Origin: Amaurobius ferox
Lineage: Eukaryota > Arthropoda > Arachnida > Araneae > Amaurobiidae
Assembly (NCBI GenBank): GCA_951213105.1
Contig: OX578142.1
Span: 5,286,649-5,350,648 of the forward strand
DNA: 64,000 nt
Direction of reading: 5' to 3'
Under the pieces are notes generated by a model. The model saw only the letters and a list, made by a program, of their open reading frames with translations. It did no database searches and was not told where the DNA came from. This document shows positions 40,835-50,435 of this stretch, piece after piece (position 1 is the stretch's first letter; every line of letters starts with the position of its first letter). A program made the translations under genes and the position numbers.

Positions 40835-42239
40835 ACAATATCATCCAAATTCAGTTTATGATTTCCGTTTTTAGACAGAAAGGTGAATCTCAAAATATAT
40901 GGAATTAAGCATAAATGGGTTCTAAATTACTCTTTTGTTTTATTTGCACTGGATTTGGGAATTTAACAGAAAATAAAAATAATTCATTTACGATATAACC
41001 CAAATCAAGCTTCTGAATTCCTTTTTTCAGCCAGAAATATAAATCTCAAAATATATGGAAGTAAGTCCAAATGGGTTCTAAATTACTCTTTTGTTTTATT
41101 TGCATTGGCTTTGGGAAATCAACCAAAAATAAGAAAAATTCATTTACAATATCACCCAAATCAAGTTTATGATTTCCGTTTTTAGCCAGAAAAGTGAATC
41201 TCTAAATATTTGGAATTATGCGCAAATGGGTTCTAAATTACTCTTTAGTTTTTTTGCATTGGAGTTGGGAAATCAACAGAAAATAAAAATTAATCATTTC
41301 CAATATCACCCAAATCAAGCTTCAGATTTCCTTTTACAGCCAGAAATGTGAATCTCAAAAAGATAAAATTATGCGCAAATGAGTTCTAAATCACTCACTC
41401 TTCTGTTTTATTTTCATTGGCTATAGGAAATCAACAGAAAATAAGAAAAATTCATTTACAATATCACCCAAATCAAGTTTATGATTTCCGTTTCTAGCCA
41501 GAAAAGTGAATTTCAAAATATATGGAATTAAGCGCAAATGGGATCTAAATTACTCTTTTGTTTTATTTGCATTGGAATTGCGAAATCAAGAGAAAATAAA
41601 AATCATTCATTTATGATATCACACAAATCAAGCTTCAGATTTCCTTTTTCAGCCAGAAATGTGAATCTCAAAATATATGGAATAAAGCCAAATGGGTTCT
41701 AAATCACTCTTTGGTTTTATTTGCATTGGATTTGGAAAATTACTGAAAACAAGAATCATTCATTTACAATATCACCCAAATCATGCTTCTGATTTCCTTT
41801 TTCAGCCAGAAATGTCAATCTCAAAATATATGGAATAAAGCCAAATGGGTTCTAAATAACTCTTTTCTTTTATTCGCATTGGATTCGGGAAATCAACAGA
41901 AAATAAGAATAATTCATTTTAATATCACCCAAATCCAGCTTCCAATTTCCTTTTTTCAGCAAGAAAAGTGAATCTCAAAAAAGATGGAATTAACCACAAA
42001 TGGGTGCTAAATCACACTTTTGTTTTATTTGCATTGGATTTGGGAAATCAACACAAAATAAGAATAATTCATTTGCAATACCTCCCAAATCATTCTTCTG
42101 ATTTCCTTATGGAGCAAGAAAACTGAATTTAAATGATGGAATTAAGCGCAAATGGGTTCTAAATAACTCTTTTGTTTTATTTGCATTGGATTTGGAAAAT
42201 TACTGAAAATAAGAATCATTCATTTACATTATCATCCAA

Positions 42240-42298
42240 TCCGAATATCCAACTTGCCGCTCTATGTCTTAGGACGAGTCGGCTGGCCTGGGCTTTCG
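42240..42298 (+). repeat. 59-bp insert, copy 15 (GAATATC form)
   Basis: Counterpart of copy 12, sharing its diagnostic G to A change. Confidence 0.85.
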
Positions 42299-44623
42299 AC
42301 AATATCATCCAAATTCAGTTTATGATTTCCGTTTTTAGACAGAAAGGTGAATCTCAAAATATATGGAATTAAGCATAAATGGGTTCTAAATTACTCTTTT
42401 GTTTTATTTGCACTGGATTTGGGAATTTAACAGAAAATAAAAATAATTCATTTACGATATAACCCAAATCAAGCTTCTGAATTCCTTTTTTCAGCCAGAA
42501 ATATAAATCTCAAAATATATGGAAGTAAGTCCAAATGGGTTCTAAATTACTCTTTTGTTTTATTTGCATTGGCTTTGGGAAATCAACCAAAAATAAGAAA
42601 AATTCATTTACAATATCACCCAAATCAAGTTTATGATTTCCGTTTTTAGCCAGAAAAGTGAATCTCTAAATATTTGGAATTATGCGCAAATGGGTTCTAA
42701 ATTACTCTTTAGTTTTTTTGCATTGGAGTTGGGAAATCAACAGAAAATAAAAATTAATCATTTCCAATATCACCCAAATCAAGCTTCAGATTTCCTTTTA
42801 CAGCCAGAAATGTGAATCTCAAAAAGATAAAATTATGCGCAAATGAGTTCTAAATCACTCACTCTTCTGTTTTATTTTCATTGGCTATAGGAAATCAACA
42901 GAAAATAAGAAAAATTCATTTACAATATCACCCAAATCAAGTTTATGATTTCCGTTTCTAGCCAGAAAAGTGAATTTCAAAATATATGGAATTAAGCGCA
43001 AATGGGATCTAAATTACTCTTTTGTTTTATTTGCATTGGAATTGCGAAATCAAGAGAAAATAAAAATCATTCATTTATGATATCACACAAATCAAGCTTC
43101 AGATTTCCTTTTTCAGCCAGAAATGTGAATCTGAAAGAAGATGGAATTAACCGCAAATGGGTGTTAAATCACACTTTTGTTTTATTTGCATTGGATTTGG
43201 GAAATCAAAACAAAATAAGAATAATTCATTTACAATATCTCCCAAATCAATCTTCTGATTTCCTTTTAGAGTAAGAAAAGTGAATTTAAAAGTTGGAATT
43301 AAGCGCAAATGGGTACAAAATCTCTCTTTTGTTTTATTTGAATTGGATTTGGAAAATTAATGAAAATAAGAATCATTCATTTACAATATCACCCAAATCC
43401 AGTTTATGATTTCCGTTTTTAGCCAGAAAGGTGAATCTCAAAATATATGGAATTAAGCACAAATGGGTTCTAAATTACTCTTTTTTTTTTATTTGCATTG
43501 GATTTGGGAATTCAACAGAAAATAAAAATTATTCATTTTAATATCACCCAAATCCAGCTTCCAATTTCCTTTTTCAGCCAGAAAAGTGTATCTAAAAAAA
43601 GATGGAACTAAGCGCAAATCGGTGCTAATTCACACTTTTGTTATATTTGCATAGGATTTGGGAAATCAGCAAAAATAAGAATAATTCATTTACAATATCA
43701 CCCAAATCAAGCTTCTGATTTCCTTTTTCAGCCAGAAATGTCAATCTCAAAATATATGGAATTAAGCCAAATGGATTCTAAATTACACTTTTGTTTTATT
43801 TGCATTGGATTTGGGAAATCAACAAAAATAAGTATAATTCATTTACAATTTCTCCCAGGTGAATCTCCTGATTTCCTTTTTGAGCCAAAAAAGTGATTCT
43901 CAAAAAGATGGAATTAAGCGCAAGTGTGTTCTAAATAACTCTTTTGTTTTATTTTCATTGGAATTGGAAATTTACTGAAAATAAGAATCATTCACTTACA
44001 ATATCACCCAAATCAAGCTTCTGATTTCCTTTTTCAGCCAGAAATGTCAATCTCAAAATATATGGAATTAAGCCAAATGGATTCTAAATTACACTTTTCT
44101 TTTATTTGCATTGGATTTGGGAAATTAACAGAAAATAAGAATAATTCATTTTAATATCACCCAAATCCAGCTTCCAATTTATTTTTTCAGCCAGAAAAGT
44201 GAATCTCAAAAAAGATGGAATTAAGCGCAAATCGGTGCTAAATCACACTTTTGTTATATTTGCATAGGATTTGGGAAATCAGCAAAAATAAGAATAATTC
44301 ATTTACAATATCACCCAAATCAAGCTTCTGATTTCCTTTTTCAGCCAGAAATGTCAATCTCAAAATATATGGAATTAAGCCAAATGGATTCTAAATTACA
44401 CTTTTGTTTTATTTGCATTGGATTTGGGAAATCAACACAAAATAAGAATAATTCATTTGCAATACCTCCCAAATCATTCTTCTGATTTCCTTATGGAGCA
44501 AGAAAACTGAATTTAAATGATGAAATTAAGCGCAAATGGGTTCTAAATAACTCTTTTGTTTTATTTGCATTGGATTTGGAAAATTACTGAAAATAAGAAT
44601 CATTCATTTACAATATCATCCAG

Positions 44624-44682
44624 TCCGGATATCCAACTTGCCGCTCTATGTCTTAGGACGAGTCGGCTGGCCTGGGCTTTCG
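44624..44682 (+). repeat. 59-bp insert, copy 16 (GGATATC form)
   Basis: Last copy seen, outside the 8875-bp duplication. Left flank ends CATCCAG instead of CATCCAA. No copy occurs in the satellite right of the Ty3/gypsy element (50436-54861). Confidence 0.85.
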
Positions 44683-46354
44683 ACAATATCATCCAAATTC
44701 AGTTTATGATTTCCGTTTTAAGACAGAAAGGTGAATCTCAAAATATATGGAATTAAGCATAAATGGGTTCTAAATTACTCTTTTGTTTTATTTGCACTGG
44801 ATTTGGGAATTCAACAGAAAATAAAAATAATTCATTTACGATATAACCCAAATCAAGCTTCTGAATTCCTTTTTTCAGCCAGAAATATAAATCTCAAAAT
44901 ATATGGAAGAAAGTCCAAATGGGTTCTAAATTACTCTTTTGTTTTATTTGCATTGGCTTTGGGAAATCAACCAAAAATAAGAAAAATTCATTTACAATAT
45001 CTCCCAAATCAAGTTTATGATTTCCGTTTTTAGCCAGAAAAGTGAATCTCCAAATATTTGGAATTATGCGCAAATGGGTTCTAAATTACTCTTTAGTTTT
45101 TTTGCATTGGAGTTGGGAAATCAACAGAAAATAAAAATTAATCATTTCCAATATCACCCAAATCAAGCTTCAGATTTCCTTTTACAGCCAGAAATGTGAA
45201 TGTTAAAAGAGATGGAATGAACCGCAAATGGTTGCTAAAACACACTTTTGTTTTATTTGCATTGGATTTGGGAAATTAACAGAAAATAAGAATAATTCAA
45301 TTTAATATCACCCAAATCCAGCTTCCGATTTCCTTTTTCTGCCAGAAAATTGAATCTCAATAAAGATGGAATTAAGCGCAAATCGGTGCTAAATCACACT
45401 TTTGTTTTATTTGCATTGGATTTGGGAAATCAACAGAAAATAAGAATAATTCAATTACAATATCACCTAAATCAAGCTTCAGATTTCCTTTTTCAGCCAG
45501 AAAAATGAATCTCAAAAAGATAGAATTATGCGCAAATGAGTTCTAAATCACTCACTCTTCTGTTTTATTTTCATTGGCTATAGGAAATCAACAGAAAATA
45601 AGAAAAATTCATTTACAATATCACCCAAATCAAGTTTATGATTTCCGTTTCTAGCCAGAAAAGTGAATTTCAAAATATATGGAATTAAGCACAAATGGGA
45701 TCTAAATTACTCTTTTGTTTTATTTGCATTGGAATTGCGAAATCAAGAGAAAATAAAAATCATTCATTTATGATATCACACAAATCAAGCTTCAGATTTC
45801 CTTTTTCAGCCAGAAATGTGAATCTGAAAAAAGATGGAATTAACCACAGATGGGTGTTAAATCACACTTTTGTTTTATTTGCATTGGATTTGGGAAATCA
45901 AAACAAAATAAGAATAATTCATTTACAATATCTCCCAAATCAATCTTCTGATTTCCTTTTAGAGTAAGAAAAGTGAATTTAAAAGATGGAATTAAGCGCA
46001 AATGGGTACAAAATCTCTCTTTTGTTTTATTTGAATTGGATTTGGAAAATTAGTGAAAATAAGAATCATTCATTTACAATATCACCCAAATCCAGTTTAT
46101 GATTTCCGTTTTTAGCCAGAAAGGTGAATCTCAAAATATATGGAATTAAGCACAAATGGGTTCTAAATTACTCTTTTTTTTTTATTTGCATTGGATTTGG
46201 GAATTCAACAGAAAATAAAAATTATTCATTTACGATATCACCCAAATCAAGCTTCTGATTTCCTTTTCAGCCAGAAATGTGAATCTTAAAAAAGTTGGAA
46301 TTAACTGCAAATGGGTGCTAAACCACTCTTTTGCTTTATTTGCATTGGATTTGG

Positions 46355-46359
46355 GAAAT
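46355..46359. repeat. Target-site duplication of the Ty3/gypsy element, left copy (GAAAT)
   Basis: GAAAT precedes the 5' LTR and GAAAA (50436-50440) follows the 3' LTR. Ordinary monomers read GGGAAATTAACAG here, so the right copy is GAAAT with one later substitution, followed by the expected TAACAG. The duplication is therefore 5 bp with one mismatch. Confidence 0.7.
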
Positions 46360-46546
46360 TGTGATATTATTTCCTGTTGGTCTTGTGGCAACACTTGTAT
46401 TTGTTTTTGTAGTTTGGCAACACCACAATGTTGTTGATATCATTTGCAATGATGGCTGTTACAACGCGTGTAGAGTATCTGGTCTTCTTAGTTATTAAAA
46501 GCTAATTTACAATCTTTTCTTGCTTTCATTTATAACTATTAGTACA
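46360..46546 (+). repeat. 5' LTR of the Ty3/gypsy element (187 bp)
   Basis: Starts TG and ends CA, and reads the same as 50249-50435. No clear TATA box is visible. CTTAGTT at 46487-46493 resembles an arthropod-type initiator (TCAGTT with one change), and ATTAAA at 46495-46499 region (TTATTAAAAG) is a possible poly(A) signal variant. The segment 46485-46500 pairs with sequence just downstream of the LTR. Confidence 0.95.
46485..46500 (+). promoter_or_regulatory. Predicted self-primer segment in the 5' LTR
   Basis: TTCTTAGTTATTAAAA is the exact reverse complement of 46548-46563. Complementarity stops at both ends (46484 and 46501 do not pair). If transcription starts at the A of the initiator-like TTAGTT (46490), the first 11 transcript bases would pair with the priming site, the number reported for Tf1. 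The start site is inferred, not observed. Confidence 0.65.
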
Positions 46547-46547
46547 A

Positions 46548-46563
46548 TTTTAATAACTAAGAA
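46548..46563 (+). promoter_or_regulatory. Predicted primer-binding site for self-priming
   Basis: TTTTAATAACTAAGAA begins one base after the 5' LTR end, where a primer-binding site must lie. It does not begin with TGG, which any site for a tRNA 3' CCA end would. It pairs with 46485-46500 across a 47-nt loop. A tRNA-fragment primer cannot be fully excluded. Confidence 0.65.
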
Positions 46564-46597
46564 AGTTTTTGTATCTTGATCGCTTTTACAAAATAAT

Positions 46598-46924
46598 ATG
46601 GAACAATTTCTAAAACCAGAAAGGTTTAATACGGATCCCGCGTGTGCGAACGCCGAAGCAAAATGGCGCCATTGGAAACGAACTTTCAATAACTTCCTGG
46701 AAAAGATACTAAGCATTTCGGATGAAAATAAATTGCCATTACTATGCAACTACGTAAGCGCTGATGTCTACCAGTTCATAAATGACTGTACAACTTATAC
46801 GCAAGCCATATCGACCCTTGATTCCCTCTTCGTGAAGAAACGAAACGTCATTTTCGCTAGACATTGTTTGTCGACGCGACACCAGCAAACGGGAGAAATG
46901 GTGGGAGATACCTACAAAGCTTAA
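46598..46924 (+). CDS. gag: Gag N-terminal part (108 codons, interrupted by a frame break)
   Basis: This is the start of the retrotransposon structural protein, which would form the cytoplasmic particle. The ATG at 46598 is the first good start, 51 bp after the 5' LTR. The segment rich in W, R and K near residues 20-35 (KWRHWKRTFNNFLEKI) and the later RHCLSTRHQQTGE stretch resemble the N-terminal capsid region of Ty3/gypsy Gag proteins from animals. The frame ends at TAA 46922, but the continuation of Gag (YLQSLNQLSKDC and onward to the zinc knuckles) is open one frame back, overlapping at 46861-46921. Loss of one base around 46890-46910 explains this best. A programmed -1 shift here is unlikely: no XXXYYYZ heptamer is present and the shift would fall well before the nucleocapsid. 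Confidence 0.8.
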   Translation: MEQFLKPERFNTDPACANAEAKWRHWKRTFNNFLEKILSISDENKLPLLCNYVSADVYQFINDCTTYTQAISTLDSLFVKKRNVIFARHCLSTRHQQTGEMVGDTYKA

Positions 46925-49900
46925 ATCAGCTAAGCAAGGACTGTGAGTTTTCGGACGTTAAGGCTGAAGAATACCGCAAAGAATATATTAGAGACGTCTT
47001 CATTCGAGGATTAAGATGTGCGCGCATCCGCCAACGTCTCCTAGAAAATACGTCAATGACTCTCGATCAAGCTATTGATCAAGCAAAAGCTCTCGAATTG
47101 GCCGAAGTGCACGCGGCCTCATATTTGGGGAATCCGAATCCGGCAACAACTGCCGCTGTGGAAGACCATTCTTCAGAAGAAGCCCCGACCACGTCAGCGG
47201 TTTACACCTCCGTCAGGTCCCAAAAATGTTTTTTCTGTGGACAAGAGGTACATCCCAGAATCAAATGCCCTGCCAGAGACGCCACGTGCAGAAGGTGTGG
47301 AAAAAAGGGACACTATCAGCGTGTATGCAAGTCCAAGGAAACTAAGAATTCCCCGAATGTGGCGGCATCTTCTAATACACTCGCCGCCATTTCGGGAGCC
47401 CTTCATTGTCTTCAGAAATCAATAGTGAAAGCAACGGTGAACAATATTCAACTTAGTGCACTTATCGACACCGGAAGTTCCTTAAGTTTCCTAAATGAGA
47501 AACACCTAGCTAAATGTAAAATAAAAATGAAACCATATGTGGGCAGAATAGCCATGGCAAATTCTTCCATAGTTGCCGAAGTGGTAGGCTGCTGCACAGT
47601 AAACTTAAGAATCGAGCAATTCCTCTATCAAGATGCGGAACTATTAATTATGAAAGATCTCTGTAGTGATGTTTTGATAGGCCATGATATTTTACAAGGA
47701 CATTCATCTGTAGAAATTGGATTTAATGGCAATAGACCCCCTTTAACAATTTGTTCCTTGGCTGTGGCACAAGTGCCTCCCGTCTCGTTATTCGCAAACC
47801 TAAATCCTGATTGTAGGCCGGTAGTGACTAAGTCAAGACGACACACTGACGAAGACAATGAATTTATGGCTTCGGAAATTCAGAAACTCCTCCAGGAAGG
47901 AGTCATTGAGCCGAGCAATTCACCTTGGAGAGCTCAAGCGTTTGTGACCAGAGGTGAAAATCACAAACCCAGGATGGTGGTAGACTACTCTCAGACCATT
48001 AACAAATATACGTTACTCGACGCCTACCCTCTCCCCAAAATTGAAGAGGTTATTGCGAAAATTTCAAAAAATAAAGTGTTTAGTCAAATTGATCTTCAAA
48101 GTGCCTACCATCAAATCCCTATTCTGGACAGTGAAAAGCATTACACAGCTTTCGAGGTAGGCGGTAAACTGTACCAATTCTTGCGCGTCCCATTCGGGGT
48201 CACAAACGGAGTAGCATGTTTTCAACGAGTAATCGATACCGTGATAGAAGATGAGGGACTTAAACTGACTTACCCGTTCCTGGATGATGTGACTGTTTGT
48301 GGGAAAGATCAGCAGGAACATGACGATAATCTTGCAAAATTCTTGTCGGCTGTGAAAAAGTTCAACCTGACATTAAATGAAGAAAAGTGCACTTACTCGA
48401 CGAATGTAGTCCGGTCACTGGGATATATAATTTGCGACGGAACGATCAAACCTGATCCAGAACGGCTAAAACCCTTGCTTGATATGCCGGTCCCCAGAGA
48501 CTCCGCCGCATTACAGAGGGTTTTAGGGATGTTTGCCCATTACTGTCGGTGGATTACCAGTTTTTCAGAAAAGATACGTCCGCTGCTAGGAAAGAAACAG
48601 TTTCCACTCACTAACGATGCAATTGCGGCATTTAACCTATTGAAAAAAGATGTGGCAAACGCCACCCTAGCAGCGATTGAAGACGACATACCCTTTAGAG
48701 TTGAGACGGACTCTTCAGACTTTGCAATTGGGGCCACTCTGAGTCAAGCTGGTCATCCGGTGGCCTTTTTCTCAAGGACCTTGAATGCCTCAGAACGGCA
48801 ACATTCATCTCCCGAAAAAGAAGCGTATGCCATTGTTGAATCACTTCGCCACTGGAGACATTTCCTGATGGGAAAACATTTTGAAGTGTTTACTGACCAA
48901 CAAGCAGTGTCATTTGTGTTCGATCAGCGACACAGTAGCAAGATCAAGAATGAGAAGCTAATTCGTTGGAGACTAGAATTAGCAAGCTTTAAGTTTGACA
49001 TAATCTACCGCCCTGGGAAACAAAACATAATCGCGGACACCTTATCCCGGATAACCGGTGCTTTGACGGCTAGAGTCGACCTAAAGGAGTTACACTATTC
49101 CCTCTGTCACCCAGGAGTGACGTGGATGCACCACTGGATTCGTACTAAAAACTTGCCTTTTTCTTTGGAGGACGTACGGAGAGCCACACATTCGTGTGGG
49201 GTTTGTAACGAATTGAAGCCTCGATTCGCGAGGAATGTTGGAACACTTGTTAAAGCCACTTCCCCATTCGAGAGGTTAAACCTGGACTTCAAAGGACCCC
49301 TTCCTAGTGTTTCAAGAAACAGGTATATTCTAACAATTGTTGATGAATTTTCCCGTTTTCCTTTTGCAATCCCTTGCAGGGATATTTCTGCCGCTACGGT
49401 AATCGCTCATCTAAAGAACGTTTTCTCCATGTTTGAAATGCCTTCATTCATTCACTCCGATAGAGGGTCGTCTTTTATGTCGCAGGAACTAAAAATGTTT
49501 CTGACGTCTCACGGAATAGCAACAAGCCGCACGACCCCGTACAATCCGGCAGGAAATGGTCAAGTTGAACGTTATAATGGGATCATCTGGAAAACCATTC
49601 AACTTTCCCTAAGATCTAACAATATGAGAACTGAGCAGTGGGAGGAAAGAGTGCAACAAGCTCTTCACTCTATACGCTCACTATTGTGTACGACGACCAA
49701 TGCCCCCCCTCACGAGCGAATGTTCTCACACCCTCGAAGGTCGCATAACGGCTGCTCCATCCCTACATGGCTTTCCACCCCGGGGTTAGTCCTAATGAAA
49801 AACCATGTGCGTACAAACAAATATGAGCCACTCGTACAAGAAGTCGAACTACTCGAAGCGAACCCGGACTATGCTCATGTAAAGCTGGCGGATGGGAGAG

Positions 49901-50226
49901 AGACCACTGTTTCTATCAGACATTTGGCACCGAAAGGAAAACCGGATAACATATTTAATACTGAAGAGAATAGTCCAATAGATTCAGTAATGCAGAATGT
50001 TAACTCTGACGAGGTTACCTCACCAAGAAGCATGAGTGAAAAGAACTCGGATACCCTACCACCTTGCAATGGTCCCCCCAGACAACCGCTGGTACAGCAA
50101 CTGAATCCGGACGTTGTACCCACTCCAGGAGGCATGACCAAAAATGACTCCTACTCTCTACCCTTGCATCCAAGTCGTCACAGACAACCTCCTGCCTACC
50201 TAAAGGACTATGTCAGAGACTCATAG
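46864..50226 (+). CDS. pol: Gag C-terminus and Pol polyprotein (protease, RT, RNase H, integrase)
   Basis: Residues are counted from the open-frame start at 46864, a TTG and not a true start; translation presumably enters from the gag frame. Residues 1-115 complete Gag. Two CCHC knuckles follow at C122-C135 and C142-C155 (both CX2CX4HX4C). The aspartic protease has DTG at 202-204. Reverse transcriptase has its first catalytic Asp at D410 (FSQIDLQSAYHQIP) and the FLDD box at 473-476. RNase H shows D616, E653 and D678. Integrase has a zinc-binding region H744, H749, C778, C781 and a D808, D866, E902 triad with the canonical 35-residue second spacing. All catalytic residues expected are present, so Pol looks functional. 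The tail (about 1010-1120) has no chromodomain; instead a ~33-residue stretch is imperfectly repeated (about 1048-1076 and 1083-1112). The stop TAG lies just before the polypurine tract. Confidence 0.93.
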   Translation: MFVDATPANGRNGGRYLQSLNQLSKDCEFSDVKAEEYRKEYIRDVFIRGLRCARIRQRLLENTSMTLDQAIDQAKALELAEVHAASYLGNPNPATTAAVEDHSSEEAPTTSAVYTSVRSQKCFFCGQEVHPRIKCPARDATCRRCGKKGHYQRVCKSKETKNSPNVAASSNTLAAISGALHCLQKSIVKATVNNIQLSALIDTGSSLSFLNEKHLAKCKIKMKPYVGRIAMANSSIVAEVVGCCTVNLRIEQFLYQDAELLIMKDLCSDVLIGHDILQGHSSVEIGFNGNRPPLTICSLAVAQVPPVSLFANLNPDCRPVVTKSRRHTDEDNEFMASEIQKLLQEGVIEPSNSPWRAQAFVTRGENHKPRMVVDYSQTINKYTLLDAYPLPKIEEVIAKISKNKVFSQIDLQSAYHQIPILDSEKHYTAFEVGGKLYQFLRVPFGVTNGVACFQRVIDTVIEDEGLKLTYPFLDDVTVCGKDQQEHDDNLAKFLSAVKKFNLTLNEEKCTYSTNVVRSLGYIICDGTIKPDPERLKPLLDMPVPRDSAALQRVLGMFAHYCRWITSFSEKIRPLLGKKQFPLTNDAIAAFNLLKKDVANATLAAIEDDIPFRVETDSSDFAIGATLSQAGHPVAFFSRTLNASERQHSSPEKEAYAIVESLRHWRHFLMGKHFEVFTDQQAVSFVFDQRHSSKIKNEKLIRWRLELASFKFDIIYRPGKQNIIADTLSRITGALTARVDLKELHYSLCHPGVTWMHHWIRTKNLPFSLEDVRRATHSCGVCNELKPRFARNVGTLVKATSPFERLNLDFKGPLPSVSRNRYILTIVDEFSRFPFAIPCRDISAATVIAHLKNVFSMFEMPSFIHSDRGSSFMSQELKMFLTSHGIATSRTTPYNPAGNGQVERYNGIIWKTIQLSLRSNNMRTEQWEERVQQALHSIRSLLCTTTNAPPHERMFSHPRRSHNGCSIPTWLSTPGLVLMKNHVRTNKYEPLVQEVELLEANPDYAHVKLADGRETTVSIRHLAPKGKPDNIFNTEENSPIDSVMQNVNSDEVTSPRSMSEKNSDTLPPCNGPPRQPLVQQLNPDVVPTPGGMTKNDSYSLPLHPSRHRQPPAYLKDYVRDS

Positions 50227-50233
50227 ACAAAAT

Positions 50234-50244
50234 AAAAGGAGGGG
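50234..50244 (+). promoter_or_regulatory. Polypurine tract
   Basis: AAAAGGAGGGG lies four bases before the 3' LTR and eight bases after the pol stop, the standard place for the RNase H-resistant primer of plus-strand DNA synthesis. Confidence 0.85.
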
Positions 50245-50248
50245 TGAA

Positions 50249-50435
50249 TGTGATATTATTTCCTGTTGGTCTTGTGGCAACACTTGTATTTGTTTTTGTA
50301 GTTTGGCAACACCACAATGTTGTTGATATCATTTGCAATGATGGCTGTTACAACGCGTGTAGAGTATCTGGTCTTCTTAGTTATTAAAAGCTAATTTACA
50401 ATCTTTTCTTGCTTTCATTTATAACTATTAGTACA
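50249..50435 (+). repeat. 3' LTR of the Ty3/gypsy element (187 bp)
   Basis: Reads identical to 46360-46546. The copy of the self-complementary 16-mer lies at 50374-50389. It is followed by GAAAA, the altered target duplication, and then ordinary satellite. Confidence 0.95.

Larger units (their letters stand above)
34066..42940 (+). repeat. 8875-bp higher-order unit, copy B
   Basis: Tandem partner of 25191-34065. Only a few differences were noticed, for example CCCAAAAGATGG near 34411 against CTCAAAAAGATGG in copy A, and CTCTCTGTC at 40797. The nested 1464-bp duplication is present too (40319/41783 and 40708/42172), so it existed before the 8875-bp event. After 42940 the array changes to a different monomer order. 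Confidence 0.9.
2353..46359 (+). repeat. AT-rich satellite array, ~155-bp monomer
   Basis: About 44 kb of head-to-tail monomers of roughly 155 bp, all in one orientation. A typical monomer runs from GTGAATCTCAAAAAAGATGG through CTAAATCACACTTTTG and ATTTGCATTGG to AAGCTTCTGATTTCC and CAGCCAGAAA. Several monomer variants alternate (TTTATGATTTCCGTTT type, CCAGCTTCCAATTTCC type, TCATTCTTCTGATTTCC type, GGCTATAGGAAATC type) and recur in fixed order, giving higher-order repeats. Because 155 is not a multiple of three, reading frames shift from one monomer to the next; the open frames of up to 100 codons span at most two to three monomers and are not treated as genes. Apart from the 59-bp insert listed separately, no foreign sequence was seen in the array. 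Confidence 0.97.
46360..50435 (+). mobile_element. Ty3/gypsy LTR retrotransposon, 4076 bp, near-complete
   Basis: The element has 187-bp direct LTRs (TGTGATATT ... AGTACA), a polypurine tract before the 3' LTR, and gag and pol frames in the order zinc knuckles, protease, reverse transcriptase, RNase H, integrase. That domain order defines the Ty3/gypsy superfamily. No envelope frame and no chromodomain are seen. It interrupts a satellite monomer. The two LTRs read as identical, so insertion was recent. The only lesion found is a frame break in gag. The base composition of the internal part is markedly more balanced than the satellite. The exact clade is not resolved by reading alone. Confidence 0.95.

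Noticed and set aside
3138..45967. Dozens of 60-100-codon open frames in the satellite, many recurring with the same translation
   Set aside because: They recur because the DNA recurs. The monomer length is not a multiple of three, each frame closes within two to three monomers, and there is no start context, domain or codon pattern beyond the satellite itself.
2353..46359. CRISPR-like regular repeats
   Set aside because: Units are ~155 bp, contiguous without unique spacers, and the context is eukaryotic satellite.
46864..46924. Programmed -1 ribosomal frameshift between gag and pol
   Set aside because: No XXXYYYZ heptamer in the overlap, and the shift would occur before the capsid C-terminus and zinc knuckles; an indel is simpler.
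47194..50141. Antisense and alternative-frame open frames of 61-116 codons inside pol
   Set aside because: Shadows of the pol frame, without any motif.
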